DNA of 52,516 nt, taken from NCBI GenBank assembly GCA_016790765.1, contig JAEUMZ010000044.1, positions 1-52,516 on the forward strand, read 5' to 3'. Below, one piece after another: positions 1 through 7,855 of this stretch. The stretch's first letter is position 1. Each line of letters opens with the position of its first letter. This DNA is from Betaproteobacteria bacterium (GTDB taxonomy: Bacteria; Pseudomonadota; Gammaproteobacteria; Burkholderiales; Usitatibacteraceae). The notes under the pieces are model-generated. The model saw nothing but the letters and a program-made list of their open reading frames with translations. It made no database searches and was not told the origin of the DNA. Position numbers and translations under genes: made by a program.

Positions 1-1110
1 GCGAAGAGCATTGCGGTCGCGGTGGCCGATATGGGCGCAGGGGAGGTGCGGTATCTGGGGGAGATCGGCAACGATTGCGAAGCGATTGCCAAGTTGGTAC
101 GGCGGCTGAAGTCGCGCGGTACGCGGCTATCGTTTTGCTACGAAGCCGGGCCATGCGGGTACGGCATTGAGCGGCAGATCAAGAGGCTTGGAGCGCAGTG
201 CAGCGTGATTGCGCCCACGCTCATTCCGAAGAAGGCCGGGGATCGGGTCAAAACCGACCGGCGCGACAGCCTCAGTCTGGCGCGGCTGCACCGGGCGGGG
301 GAACTGACGGCCGTGTGGGTGCCCGACGGCGAACACGAAGCCTTGCGCGACCTGGTGCGTGCGCGCGGCGATCAGAAGGGCATTGAACGCCGCGCGCGCC
401 AGCAGCTCCAGGCCTTTCTGCTGCGTCACGGCCACCGTTACGACGGCAAGACGCGCTGGACGCAGGCGCACTATCGCTGGATCGAATCGGTCAAGTTCGT
501 CCAGCCGGTGCAGCAGATTGTTTTGCAGGAATACGTGGACACGGTATTGGCCAGCACGGCGCGGCTGGCCGGGCTCGACCGGCAGATCGAACAGGCCGCC
601 CATGCGGCCAAGGCCTGGCCGGTGATCGAGGCGCTCATGGCGCTGCGCGGGGTGCAATTACTGACGGCAGCGACCGTGGTGTCCGAGATCGGCGACCTGA
701 CGCGCTTTGCCAACGCCCGGCAACTGATGGCCTATCTGGGGCTGGTGCCGGGCGAACACTCCAGCGGCGAGCGCTGCCGCCGGGGAGGCATCACCAAGAC
801 CGGCAACAGCCATGTGCGGCGCGTCCTGGTGGAGGCTGCGTGGACTTACCGGTACGCGGCCAGGAAGACGGCGACCCTGCAACGGCGTGCCGAGCGCTGC
901 GAAGCCAAGGTGCAGGCCATCGCGTGGGAGGCGCAAAAGCGCCTGTGCGCGCGCCACAGGCACCTCGCCGGGACGGGCAAACTGCCCGTCCAGGTCACCA
1001 CCGCCGTGGCGCGCGAACTGGCAGGGTTCATCTGGGCCATCGGACAGGCAGTGGCGCTACAAACCGGCAAGTCGAAACCGGCCGGCAAGCAAGGAGTTGC
1101 GCATTCATGA
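1..1110 (+). mobile_element. IS110-family transposase, 5' end cut by window edge
   Basis: DEDD-type recombinase of an IS110-family element; it moves the element through a circular intermediate, and in characterised members target choice is guided by a bridge RNA. The frame is open from base 1 to a TGA at 1108-1110, so 369 residues are visible and roughly ten are missing, including the first catalytic Asp. The second acidic residue lies in YEAGPCGYG and the DxxD pair in KTDRRDS. The C-terminal Transposase_20 domain shows LRGVQLLTAATVVSEIGDL and the GEHSSGERCRRGGITKTGN stretch that holds the conserved Ser. No frameshift is seen, so the visible part looks functional. Whether it belongs to the IS110 or IS1111 subgroup cannot be decided without the left end. 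Confidence 0.93.
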
Positions 1111-1363
1111 TCACCCACCGTGTGCCGAACGCAGCGCGGGCAACGAGAGGAGAACCCTCGCAAACCCTATGAGGCATCCCCAACGGGACGATCCTCGACA
1201 CTAGACCGAGGCAGCTCCACGACGTTTCCAGGTCCTGCGGTATCCAACCCGCGCATATCAGACTGATCCATCGTCGTCATGCCGCCCGCTCTGCGTTCAG
1301 CACACGGAACCGCACACCGAACCATATCAACGAATTCGACTACGATTGACAGGTCAACACATA
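1111..1363. other. Non-coding flank of the IS110 element, probable right end
   Basis: These 253 bases between the transposase stop and the stop codon of the next gene hold no convincing ORF. They should contain the right end of the insertion sequence and, if it is of the IS1111 subgroup, its bridge-RNA gene, which in that subgroup lies downstream of the transposase. The exact element boundary cannot be set here because the left end is outside the window. The motif CATATCAG occurs at about 1252 and again at about 1360, but its meaning is unclear. Confidence 0.4.
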
Positions 1364-2266
1364 TCAGGGTTTCATCTTTGGGCGCGTGGCGAGGGCGTGA
1401 TCGATGATCGCCAGCGCTTCCTCGCGCTCTGTGCCGGACAGCACCAGGCGTGGCGCGCGCACCTGCTCGGATCCCATGCCCGCGCGCGCCTGGGTGAGTT
1501 TGATCAGTTGCACGAACTTCGGCACCACATCGAGCCGCAACAGCGGCAGGAACCAGTGGTACAGCGGCTCGACGTCGGCATGGCGTCCGGCGCGCGCCAG
1601 GTCGAACAAGCGCACGCTTTCCTGCGGGAACGCCGCCACCAGCCCGGCCACCCAGCCGACGGCACCCGCGGCGATGCCCTCCACGATCAGGTCGTCGACG
1701 CCGACCAGGATGTTCAGCCGGTCGCCGATCAATGCGCGAATCGCGGTGATGCGACGGATGTCGGCCGAGGATTCCTTGATGGCCACCAGGTTGGCGAACT
1801 CGCCGGCCAGTTCCTGTACCTGCGGCGGCAGGAAATCGGTCTTGTAGGCGATGGGGTTGTTGTAGAGCATGCATGGCAGCGGCGTCGCGCCGATCACGGC
1901 GGCCACATGCGCCTTCATCTCGCGCCAATCGGTGGAATAGACGTAGGGCGGCAGCACCATCAGGCCGTGGCAGCCGGCGTCCGCGGCGGCCTGCGCCAGT
2001 TCCACGGCCTGTGCGGTGGACAGCGCCGCGATGCCCGGCGTGACCACGCCGCGGCTGCCCACTGCACCAACAACGGTTTTCATCACCGCGCACTTCTCGT
2101 CGAAGGTCAGCGTGGCGGTTTCGCCCAGCGAGCCGAGCGGGACGATGCCCTTGCACCCGGCTTCCATCAGCTGCCGTACGTGCTGTGCGAGGAAGGCGTG
2201 GTCGACGGCGCCGGAGGCGTCAAAGGGCGTGGTGATGGCGGGGAGGACACCGGAGAACGGATTCAT
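1364..2266 (-). CDS. DapA-family lyase, probable 1-pyrroline-4-hydroxy-2-carboxylate deaminase
   Basis: A 300-residue class I aldolase of the dihydrodipicolinate synthase family. Visible family features are GSLGET (45-50), the Tyr of LYNNP (Y135) and the Schiff-base Lys of VAIKESS (K164). DapA itself makes lysine precursors, but this copy lies 34 bases downstream of a 4-hydroxyproline 2-epimerase on the same strand. In hydroxyproline catabolism a DapA-like deaminase turns 1-pyrroline-4-hydroxy-2-carboxylate into alpha-ketoglutarate semialdehyde, so that role is inferred from context. The start MNPFSGVLPAITTPF fits the family; the longer open frame to 2686 runs back over the epimerase and is not used. 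No D-hydroxyproline dehydrogenase or semialdehyde dehydrogenase is visible nearby; an IS110 element lies directly downstream. Confidence 0.8.
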   Translation of the reverse strand: MNPFSGVLPAITTPFDASGAVDHAFLAQHVRQLMEAGCKGIVPLGSLGETATLTFDEKCAVMKTVVGAVGSRGVVTPGIAALSTAQAVELAQAAADAGCHGLMVLPPYVYSTDWREMKAHVAAVIGATPLPCMLYNNPIAYKTDFLPPQVQELAGEFANLVAIKESSADIRRITAIRALIGDRLNILVGVDDLIVEGIAAGAVGWVAGLVAAFPQESVRLFDLARAGRHADVEPLYHWFLPLLRLDVVPKFVQLIKLTQARAGMGSEQVRAPRLVLSGTEREEALAIIDHALATRPKMKP

Positions 2267-2300
2267 GTTGGGCAGCTTGTCAATGGTTGGAAGGGAGTGA

Positions 2301-3266
2301 TCATCGAGCGTCGTCGCGGGCCGGAATCCCGAAGCCGAAGGCGTCATCAGGGTCGACCAACAATTCGCCGCGAGCGCACACGAACGCGCGGCCGGTGATT
2401 GTGGGAATGATGCGGCCGCTGGTGGGAGTCGTCTCCCAGCGGAAACGGGCGTCAAAGGTGCTGCCGATGACGCTCTCCTGACGCCAGGCTTGGCCGGGCT
2501 GGAGTGCGCCGTCGGCGGCCAGGCAGGCGAGCTTGGCGCTGGTGCCGGTGCCGCACGGGGAGCGGTCGTACTCGAGACCGGGGCACAGCACGAAGTTGCG
2601 GCTGTGGCAGCCGGGAGTGGGGGAGTCGCAAAACAACTCGATGTGGTCCACCACATGGCCATCGGCCCCGCGCACGCCGCTTGCATCCAGGGCGCGCCGG
2701 ATGGCCTCCGCCTGCGCCATCAGTGCGTCGATGGTGTCAGGCGCCACGCGGGGATTCGGCGCGCGGACCAGGAAGAACCAATTGCCGCCCCAGGCGACAT
2801 CGCCCACCACCCGTCCCATGCCGGGCACCTGCAACTCAACATCCGCAGCGTGGCGCCATGACACGACGTTGTCGACGCTGACGGAGCGGTCCGGATGCAG
2901 GGTGGCGCTGACCGTGCCGGCGGGCGTCTCGATGCGGTGCACGCCCGGCCGGATGCGTCCGAGGAATTGCAGTGTCTCCACGAGCCCGATGGTGCCGTGC
3001 CCGCACATGCCCAACGTGCCCGCATTGTTGAAAAAGATCACGGCCGCGGCACTGGTGGGGTCCAGTGGGGGCGTGAGCACGGCGCCCACCACCACATCCG
3101 AGGATCGCGGCTCGCCCACCACGGCGCGCCGCCAGCGGTCGTGCTGCGCGGTCAGCCGTGCGGCACGATCGGCCAGCGGACCAGCCCCCAGGTCGGGAAA
3201 GCCGGAAAGCACCACGCGCGTGGGTTCCCCGCCGGTGTGCGAATCGACGAATTCAAGGCGATGCAT
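2301..3266 (-). CDS. 4-hydroxyproline 2-epimerase (proline racemase family)
   Basis: A 321-residue enzyme that interconverts trans-4-hydroxy-L-proline and cis-4-hydroxy-D-proline by a two-base mechanism. Both catalytic Cys are present, in TLGMCGHGT (C88) and RSPCGTGTS (C238). This favours a true epimerase or racemase over the hydroxyproline dehydratase relatives that replace one Cys. The N-terminal [19 protein letters not shown] is the usual family start; the longer frame to 3410 is rejected because it covers the divergent regulator. The gene is transcribed away from a PAS-AraC regulator (79 bases between starts) and towards the DapA-like deaminase, forming a small catabolic unit. Proline racemase activity is the main alternative, though the neighbouring deaminase supports hydroxyproline. 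Confidence 0.88.
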   Translation of the reverse strand: MHRLEFVDSHTGGEPTRVVLSGFPDLGAGPLADRAARLTAQHDRWRRAVVGEPRSSDVVVGAVLTPPLDPTSAAAVIFFNNAGTLGMCGHGTIGLVETLQFLGRIRPGVHRIETPAGTVSATLHPDRSVSVDNVVSWRHAADVELQVPGMGRVVGDVAWGGNWFFLVRAPNPRVAPDTIDALMAQAEAIRRALDASGVRGADGHVVDHIELFCDSPTPGCHSRNFVLCPGLEYDRSPCGTGTSAKLACLAADGALQPGQAWRQESVIGSTFDARFRWETTPTSGRIIPTITGRAFVCARGELLVDPDDAFGFGIPARDDAR

Positions 3267-3345
3267 GGCGTCATTGTGGACGAATCGGGCCGAGCTGTCT
3301 TGGGCGGAATCGGCATCCGGACGACGATTTGGGCACAATGGCGGC

Positions 3346-4065
3346 ATGATCGATGCCGCCAGCCTGACCGCGTTGTTCGACGCGCTTCCCGATGTGGTGT
3401 TCTTCATCAAGGATCGCGACGGGTGCTACACGCATGCCAATCGAACCCTGCTTGGGCGCCTTGGGAAACGTGCCTTGCACGATGTGCAGGGCCGGACGGC
3501 GGCCGACCTGTTTCCCGCTCCGCTGGGCGATCGGTACCTTGCGCAGGACCTGGCCGTGATTCGCACCGGCGAGGCGATTCGCGACGAACTGGAGTGGCAC
3601 CTGTTTCCCAGCTTTGCGCACGGCTGGTGCCTGACCCAGAAGCTGCCGTTGCATGAGCACGGCAAGGTGATCGGCCTGGCCGGCATTTCGCGTGACCTGC
3701 CCAGCGCCGGCGCCGGCACGTTTGGCCGCGTCAAGGCGGCGCTCGATTACGCGGAGCGCCACCTGGACAGCCGGCTGGTGATTGTGGACCTCGCGGCGCG
3801 CGCCGGCCTGTCGATCGCGCAGTTTGAGCGCCAGGTGCATCGTGTGTACGAACTCACGCCGCGCCAGTGGCTGCTGGCGCGGCGCATCGAGCGCGCGCTG
3901 CCATTGATCGAGTCGGGACAGAATGTGGCGCACATCGCGCAGGCCTGCGGATTTTCCGACCACAGCGCCTTCACCCGCGCTTTTCGCCGCCACGTCGGCG
4001 TGGCGCCGCGCGACTATGCGCGCGTCGCCGGACGGGGTGCGGCGGGTCAGCCGAAGAACAGGTAG
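3346..4065 (+). CDS. PAS-domain AraC-family transcriptional regulator
   Basis: A 239-residue regulator with an N-terminal PAS-like sensory domain (about residues 5-115; [16 protein letters not shown] at its start) and a C-terminal AraC double helix-turn-helix (about 130-230; the second motif around [25 protein letters not shown]). It starts 79 bases from the divergently transcribed hydroxyproline epimerase, which makes it the likely local activator of that cluster, with the PAS domain as the candidate ligand sensor. The ATG at 3346 is chosen because the PAS domain begins immediately after it; upstream extension would overlap the epimerase. Its last 19 bases overlap the end of the convergent SpmA/B-type gene. 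Confidence 0.87.
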   Translation: MIDAASLTALFDALPDVVFFIKDRDGCYTHANRTLLGRLGKRALHDVQGRTAADLFPAPLGDRYLAQDLAVIRTGEAIRDELEWHLFPSFAHGWCLTQKLPLHEHGKVIGLAGISRDLPSAGAGTFGRVKAALDYAERHLDSRLVIVDLAARAGLSIAQFERQVHRVYELTPRQWLLARRIERALPLIESGQNVAHIAQACGFSDHSAFTRAFRRHVGVAPRDYARVAGRGAAGQPKNR

Positions 4066-5285
4066 GCGACCAGGATCGCGGCGACCACGCCGCAGAACTC
4101 CGCGATCAGGCCGTAGCCGATGGCGTAGCGGATCTTGTTGATGCCCACATAGCCGTAGTACAGCGCGGCGATGTAGAAGGTGGTGTCGGCCGAGCCCTGG
4201 AACACCGCCGCCAGCCGCCCGGCGAAGGAATCGACGCCGTAGGTCTGCATGGTTTCGATCATCATCGCGCGCGCGCCGGAGCCGGACACCGGCTTCATCA
4301 GCGCGGTGGGCAGCGCCGGCACGAAGTCGGTGTTGACACCGGTCTGGGTGAACAGCCAGGTCAAGCCCAACAGCACATAGTTCAACACCCCCGATTCGCG
4401 CAGTACCGAGATCGCCACCAGCATGCCGACAAGGTAGGGAATGATCTTGAGCGAGGTCTCGATGCCGCCCTTGGCGCCCTCGATGAAGGCGTCGTAGACG
4501 TTGATCTTCTTCCACAGCGCGCCGCCGATGAAGGCCACCATGATGAGCAGCAGCAGCAGGTTGCTCACCACGCCCGACACCAGCGTGATCTGCTCCTTGG
4601 TCATCTGTGTGCTCATCGCCCACACCAGCAGCACGATGGCGCCAGTGATGCTGCCCAGCCACGCCACGATCACGCGGTCGAACAGATTGATGCGCTGCTT
4701 GATCGCCACCGCGATGAGGCCCGCCACGGTGGCCACGTAGGTGGCGATCATGCAGGGGATGAAGATGTCGGCCGGATTCTGCGCGCCCATCACCATGCGC
4801 TGCGCCATGATCGACAGCGGGATCAGGGTGAGGCCCGAGGCGTGCAGCACGGTGAACATGATCATCGCGTTGCTGGCCTCGTCCTTCTTCGGGTTTATCT
4901 CCTGCAGGCTCTGCATGGACTTCAGCCCGAATGGCGTGGCGGCGTTGTCGAGGCCGAGGAAATTGGCCGAGAAGTTCATCACCATGTGGCCGGTGGCCGG
5001 ATGGTCCTTGGGCACCTCCGGAAAGATGCGCGAGAAGAACGGCGCGATCAGCTTGGCGATCCAGGTGATCGCGCCGGCCTTTTCGCCGATGGTGAGCAGG
5101 CCCAGCCACAGCGTCATGATGCCGGCCAGCGGCAGCGCGATGTCCATCACGCCGAACTTGGCCATCTTGAAGGTGCCGTCGATGATGCGCTTGAACACGT
5201 CGGCGTCGCCGCCGATGAGCCACTGTGCCATCGCGGCGATGAAGCCGACGATGAAGAACCCGCACCAGATGTAGGTCAGGGTCAT
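4047..5285 (-). CDS. SpmA/SpmB-type nucleoside-recognition (Gate) membrane protein
   Basis: A 412-residue polytopic membrane protein resembling a fusion of spore maturation proteins SpmA (first half) and SpmB (second half). Many hydrophobic segments are visible, for example near IWCGFFIVGFIAAM at the N-terminus, IALPLAGIMTLWLGLL, VSNLLLLLIMVAF, and a C-terminal [14 protein letters not shown]. Conserved stretches include MNFSANFLGLDNAATPFGLK and, in the second half, VSGSGARAMMIETM. Gate-domain proteins are transport-related, but the substrate of this group is not established in non-spore-formers. It lies 22 bases downstream of a peptide-type solute-binding protein on the same strand and no ABC permease genes follow, so the two may act together. 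Its 3' end overlaps the AraC regulator tail to tail. Confidence 0.82.
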   Translation of the reverse strand: MTLTYIWCGFFIVGFIAAMAQWLIGGDADVFKRIIDGTFKMAKFGVMDIALPLAGIMTLWLGLLTIGEKAGAITWIAKLIAPFFSRIFPEVPKDHPATGHMVMNFSANFLGLDNAATPFGLKSMQSLQEINPKKDEASNAMIMFTVLHASGLTLIPLSIMAQRMVMGAQNPADIFIPCMIATYVATVAGLIAVAIKQRINLFDRVIVAWLGSITGAIVLLVWAMSTQMTKEQITLVSGVVSNLLLLLIMVAFIGGALWKKINVYDAFIEGAKGGIETSLKIIPYLVGMLVAISVLRESGVLNYVLLGLTWLFTQTGVNTDFVPALPTALMKPVSGSGARAMMIETMQTYGVDSFAGRLAAVFQGSADTTFYIAALYYGYVGINKIRYAIGYGLIAEFCGVVAAILVAYLFFG

Positions 5286-5307
5286 GGTGTGCCGCTCCGG
5301 CCTCGGC

Positions 5308-6888
5308 TCATTTCACCGTGATCCACAGCGGCGCAAACTTGTTGTCCGGCCGGTGCACCAGGGTGACGTTGGCGCGCGAGACCCACGGGATCACCTGCCG
5401 GTGCAACGGGATCGCCAGCACCTCGTGGTGCAGCAGTTCCATGGCCTTGTTGATCGTCGCCTGCCGCGTCATGGGGTTCATGTCGGTTTCGGCCTTCACG
5501 ATCAGCGCATCGAGATCGGCGTGCCTGAAATTGCCGTAGTTGGTTTCACCGTAGCCCTTGTCGTTGAAGCTGTGATAGAGCGGCTTGAGGGTGAACATGG
5601 CATCGCGGTTGATGTCGCCCCAGCCCTGCAACATGGCGGAGAACTCTTTCTTCGGCGTGCGCGCGAAATACTGGGCCTTGGGCATGGCGTCCACTTTCAC
5701 GGTCAACCCGATCTTGGCCCACATGCCCGCCAGCGCCACGCAGATCTTTTCGTCGTTGATGTAGCGGTCGTTGGGGCAATGCAGCGTGAAGCCGAAACCG
5801 TTCGGGTAGCCCGCGTCGGCCAGCAGTTTCTTCGCGGCGTTCACGTCGAAAGGGTGGCGCCTTTCCATCGCGGCCGGCATGCCCTCGCCTTTCGGGTTGG
5901 GCGTGAGCAGGCCGGTCGGTGTGGCCAGGCCGCGCATCACCTGCACCTTGATCGCGTTCGTGTCGACCGCCTGGTACAGCGCCAGGCGGACGCGCCGGTC
6001 CTTGAACGGGTTCCTGCCCTTGACGTCCGAAAACAACAGCTCGTCGCGCGCCTGGTCCAACGCGATGGAGATGACGCGGTACTCGTCGCCCTCCCAGACG
6101 GTCAAGCCGCGGTCTTCTTTCAGGCGCGGGATGTCCTGCGGACTCGGGTCGAGGACGAAATCGACCTCGCCGGATTTCAGCGCCGCCATGCGCGTGGCGC
6201 CCGAGGCGATGGGGCGGTACTCGATGGTCTCCACATTGCCCTCGAAGCGCTTTTCGGCGAGGCCCCACCAGGCGGCGTTCTTCCGGTGCACCGTCTTCAC
6301 CCCGGGCTCGAACGACACCAGCACGAAAGGCCCGGTACCCATCGCATGGCGCGATGCATGGGGCGTGTCCTTCTTGGTCATGTCGTGGGGTTCGACGGCC
6401 ATGTTCTTCTCCGCCCAGGCACGGCTCATGATCGGGATCTGGCCGATCGAGGAGAGCGCCGTCGGGTTCGGCACGTCGTTGACGAACTCCACCGTGTGGG
6501 TATCGACCTTGCGCGCCTTGCCGGCCGGAATGGCGTAGTTCTTGAACTGCCGCGAGCGGGTGGCGCGCTCGAAGCTGAACACGACATCGTCGGCGGTGAA
6601 CGGCGTGCCGTCGTGGAACGTCACGTTCCTGCGCAACTGCATGGTGATGCGGCCGGGCGCGGTGGATTTCCACGATACCGCGAGCCAGGGCGTGGGCGAC
6701 ATGTCCCGGCCCGGTTGGATCAGGCGCTCGTAGACCAGGTTGTTCATCGCGTTGGTGAAGCCCTCATCTTGCCCGTGCGGGTCGAGCGTGGTGGTGTCCC
6801 CGGCCGAGGCCCAGCGCAGGGTCCTGGCGTCCGCCAGCGGCGTCCACGCCGCCAAGGCCAGCAGCACGATTGCAATGCGATTCCCCAT
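5308..6888 (-). CDS. ABC transporter solute-binding protein, family 5 (peptide/nickel type)
   Basis: A 526-residue periplasmic binding protein with an N-terminal signal peptide (MGNRIAIVLLALAAWTPLADA). Family landmarks are the ASAGDTTTLDPHG start of the mature protein, VSWKSTAPGRITMQLRRNV and DVVFSFERA. Family members bind di- and oligopeptides, murein peptides, nickel or opines; the ligand here is unknown. The ATG at 6888 is chosen over 6903 because GGAGG sits 8 bases before it and none precedes the longer start. No permease or ATPase genes accompany it, so it is an orphan binding protein. It is divergent from the peptidoglycan-salvage operon and shares its control region, hinting at cell-wall peptides as ligand; that is inference. 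Confidence 0.9.
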   Translation of the reverse strand: MGNRIAIVLLALAAWTPLADARTLRWASAGDTTTLDPHGQDEGFTNAMNNLVYERLIQPGRDMSPTPWLAVSWKSTAPGRITMQLRRNVTFHDGTPFTADDVVFSFERATRSRQFKNYAIPAGKARKVDTHTVEFVNDVPNPTALSSIGQIPIMSRAWAEKNMAVEPHDMTKKDTPHASRHAMGTGPFVLVSFEPGVKTVHRKNAAWWGLAEKRFEGNVETIEYRPIASGATRMAALKSGEVDFVLDPSPQDIPRLKEDRGLTVWEGDEYRVISIALDQARDELLFSDVKGRNPFKDRRVRLALYQAVDTNAIKVQVMRGLATPTGLLTPNPKGEGMPAAMERRHPFDVNAAKKLLADAGYPNGFGFTLHCPNDRYINDEKICVALAGMWAKIGLTVKVDAMPKAQYFARTPKKEFSAMLQGWGDINRDAMFTLKPLYHSFNDKGYGETNYGNFRHADLDALIVKAETDMNPMTRQATINKAMELLHHEVLAIPLHRQVIPWVSRANVTLVHRPDNKFAPLWITVK

Positions 6889-6962
6889 GCCCGAATCCTC
6901 CATGTGAAGGGACGCCGGCGTGCCTTGACTCCCTCTCGCAAGCGCCGTTGACAGTCCGGATA

Positions 6963-7008
6963 TTTGGTATTAAAGTGGTCTGACCGCGCTTTGGTATTAA
7001 AGTGGTCT
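6963..7008. promoter_or_regulatory. Tandem operator candidate: two direct copies of a 19-bp motif
   Basis: The 19-mer TTTGGTATTAAAGTGGTCT occurs identically at 6963-6981 and 6990-7008, a period of 27 bases. Each copy holds two direct TGGTNT half-sites, and AGTGGTCT matches one half of the TGGTCTAGACCA-type sites known for HutC-subfamily GntR regulators such as DasR and NagR. The pair lies between a solute-binding protein gene and a GntR regulator gene, so it probably controls both directions, most likely as the regulator's own operator. This role is inferred. Confidence 0.65.
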
Positions 7009-7040
7009 TACGGAATTCTATCCCAAGGACAGAGGTGACG

Positions 7041-7097
7041 ATGCAACGGTCGATCGGGGAATGTTCGCACCGGCGCGATGGCGGGATGCACGCATGA
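7041..7097 (+). CDS. 18-codon upstream ORF coupled to the GntR gene
   Basis: A short ORF begins at ATG 7041 three bases after a strong SD (AGAGGTG) and encodes MQRSIGECSHRRDGGMHA. Its TGA at 7095-7097 overlaps the ATG at 7094 of the regulator in an ATGA junction. The regulator's own start has no comparable SD, so translation of the short ORF probably feeds ribosomes to it. It resembles no known peptide. It could also be a chance frame if the regulator instead starts at ATG 7061. Confidence 0.5.
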   Translation: MQRSIGECSHRRDGGMHA

Positions 7098-7855
7098 ACA
7101 AGCGCCTGCTCGCCAAGCTCAAGCCCAGCGCGCGCGACGCCTCGCCCCTGTACCTGCAGCTGGCGCGCAAGATGGCCGAGGCCATCCGCGCCGGCCACTA
7201 CCAGGCGCACGAGGCGCTGCCGTCGGAACGCGTGCTGTCCGAGCAGCTGGAAGTCTCGCGCGTCACGGCGCGCAACGCCATCGACCTGCTGGTGGAGCAA
7301 GGCTTGATCCTGCGCCGCCGCGGTTCGGGCAACTACATCGCGCCGCACTTGGAGCAACCGCTGTCGCGCCTGACCAGTTTCTCCGAGGAGCTGCGCCTGC
7401 GGGGCTACGAGCCGAGTTCGAAATGGCTCAAGCGCGAGGTGTCGCGGGCGACCGCCGAGGAGCAGGCGCGGTTGGGACACACGCCCGGCGGCAAGCCGAT
7501 CGCCGTCGCGCGCCTGGAGCGGTTGCGGCTGGCCGATGGCGTCGGCATGGCGTTCGAGGCCTCCGTGCTGCCCTTGGATGTGTTGCCCGATCCCGCCGGC
7601 CTCAATGGATCCCTGTACGAATACCTGGACCGCATCGGCAAGGCGCCGGTGCGCGCCGTCCAGCATATCCGTGCCGCCAATTGCCCGGCGCGGCTTGCGC
7701 CCCTGCTGGGCCTGCCCGAGGGCCATGCGGTGCTCGACATCACGCGCACCGGCTTCCTGGCCACGGGCGCGGTGATCGAGCTGACCCATTCGTATTCGCG
7801 CAGCGATTACTACGATTTCGTCGCGGAAATGTCGCGGTTGCGGCCGGCTGCATGA
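7094..7855 (+). CDS. GntR-family (HutC subfamily) regulator of amino-sugar genes
   Basis: A 253-residue repressor-type protein. It has an N-terminal winged helix (about residues 15-85; SPLYLQLARKMAEAIRAGHY, then LPSERVLSEQLEVSRVTARNA) and a C-terminal UTRA ligand domain (about 100-245; YEYLDRIG and ITRTGFLATGAVIELTHSY). HutC-subfamily members such as NagR/YvoA and DasR sense phosphorylated amino sugars. It overlaps nagA by four bases (ATGA) and heads the salvage operon, so it most likely controls that operon from the 19-bp repeats upstream. The start at 7094 suits the family and couples to the upstream ORF; an in-frame ATG at 7061 would add 11 residues. Confidence 0.9.
   Translation: MNKRLLAKLKPSARDASPLYLQLARKMAEAIRAGHYQAHEALPSERVLSEQLEVSRVTARNAIDLLVEQGLILRRRGSGNYIAPHLEQPLSRLTSFSEELRLRGYEPSSKWLKREVSRATAEEQARLGHTPGGKPIAVARLERLRLADGVGMAFEASVLPLDVLPDPAGLNGSLYEYLDRIGKAPVRAVQHIRAANCPARLAPLLGLPEGHAVLDITRTGFLATGAVIELTHSYSRSDYYDFVAEMSRLRPAA

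Noticed and set aside
1346..2398. 350-codon open frame on the plus strand over the deaminase gene
   Set aside because: It is antisense to a DapA-family protein with its catalytic Lys and Tyr; it has shadow composition.
3271..5265. 664-codon open frame on the minus strand
   Set aside because: It overlaps the SpmA/B-type gene in another frame and then runs antisense to the AraC regulator; both real genes have clear domains.
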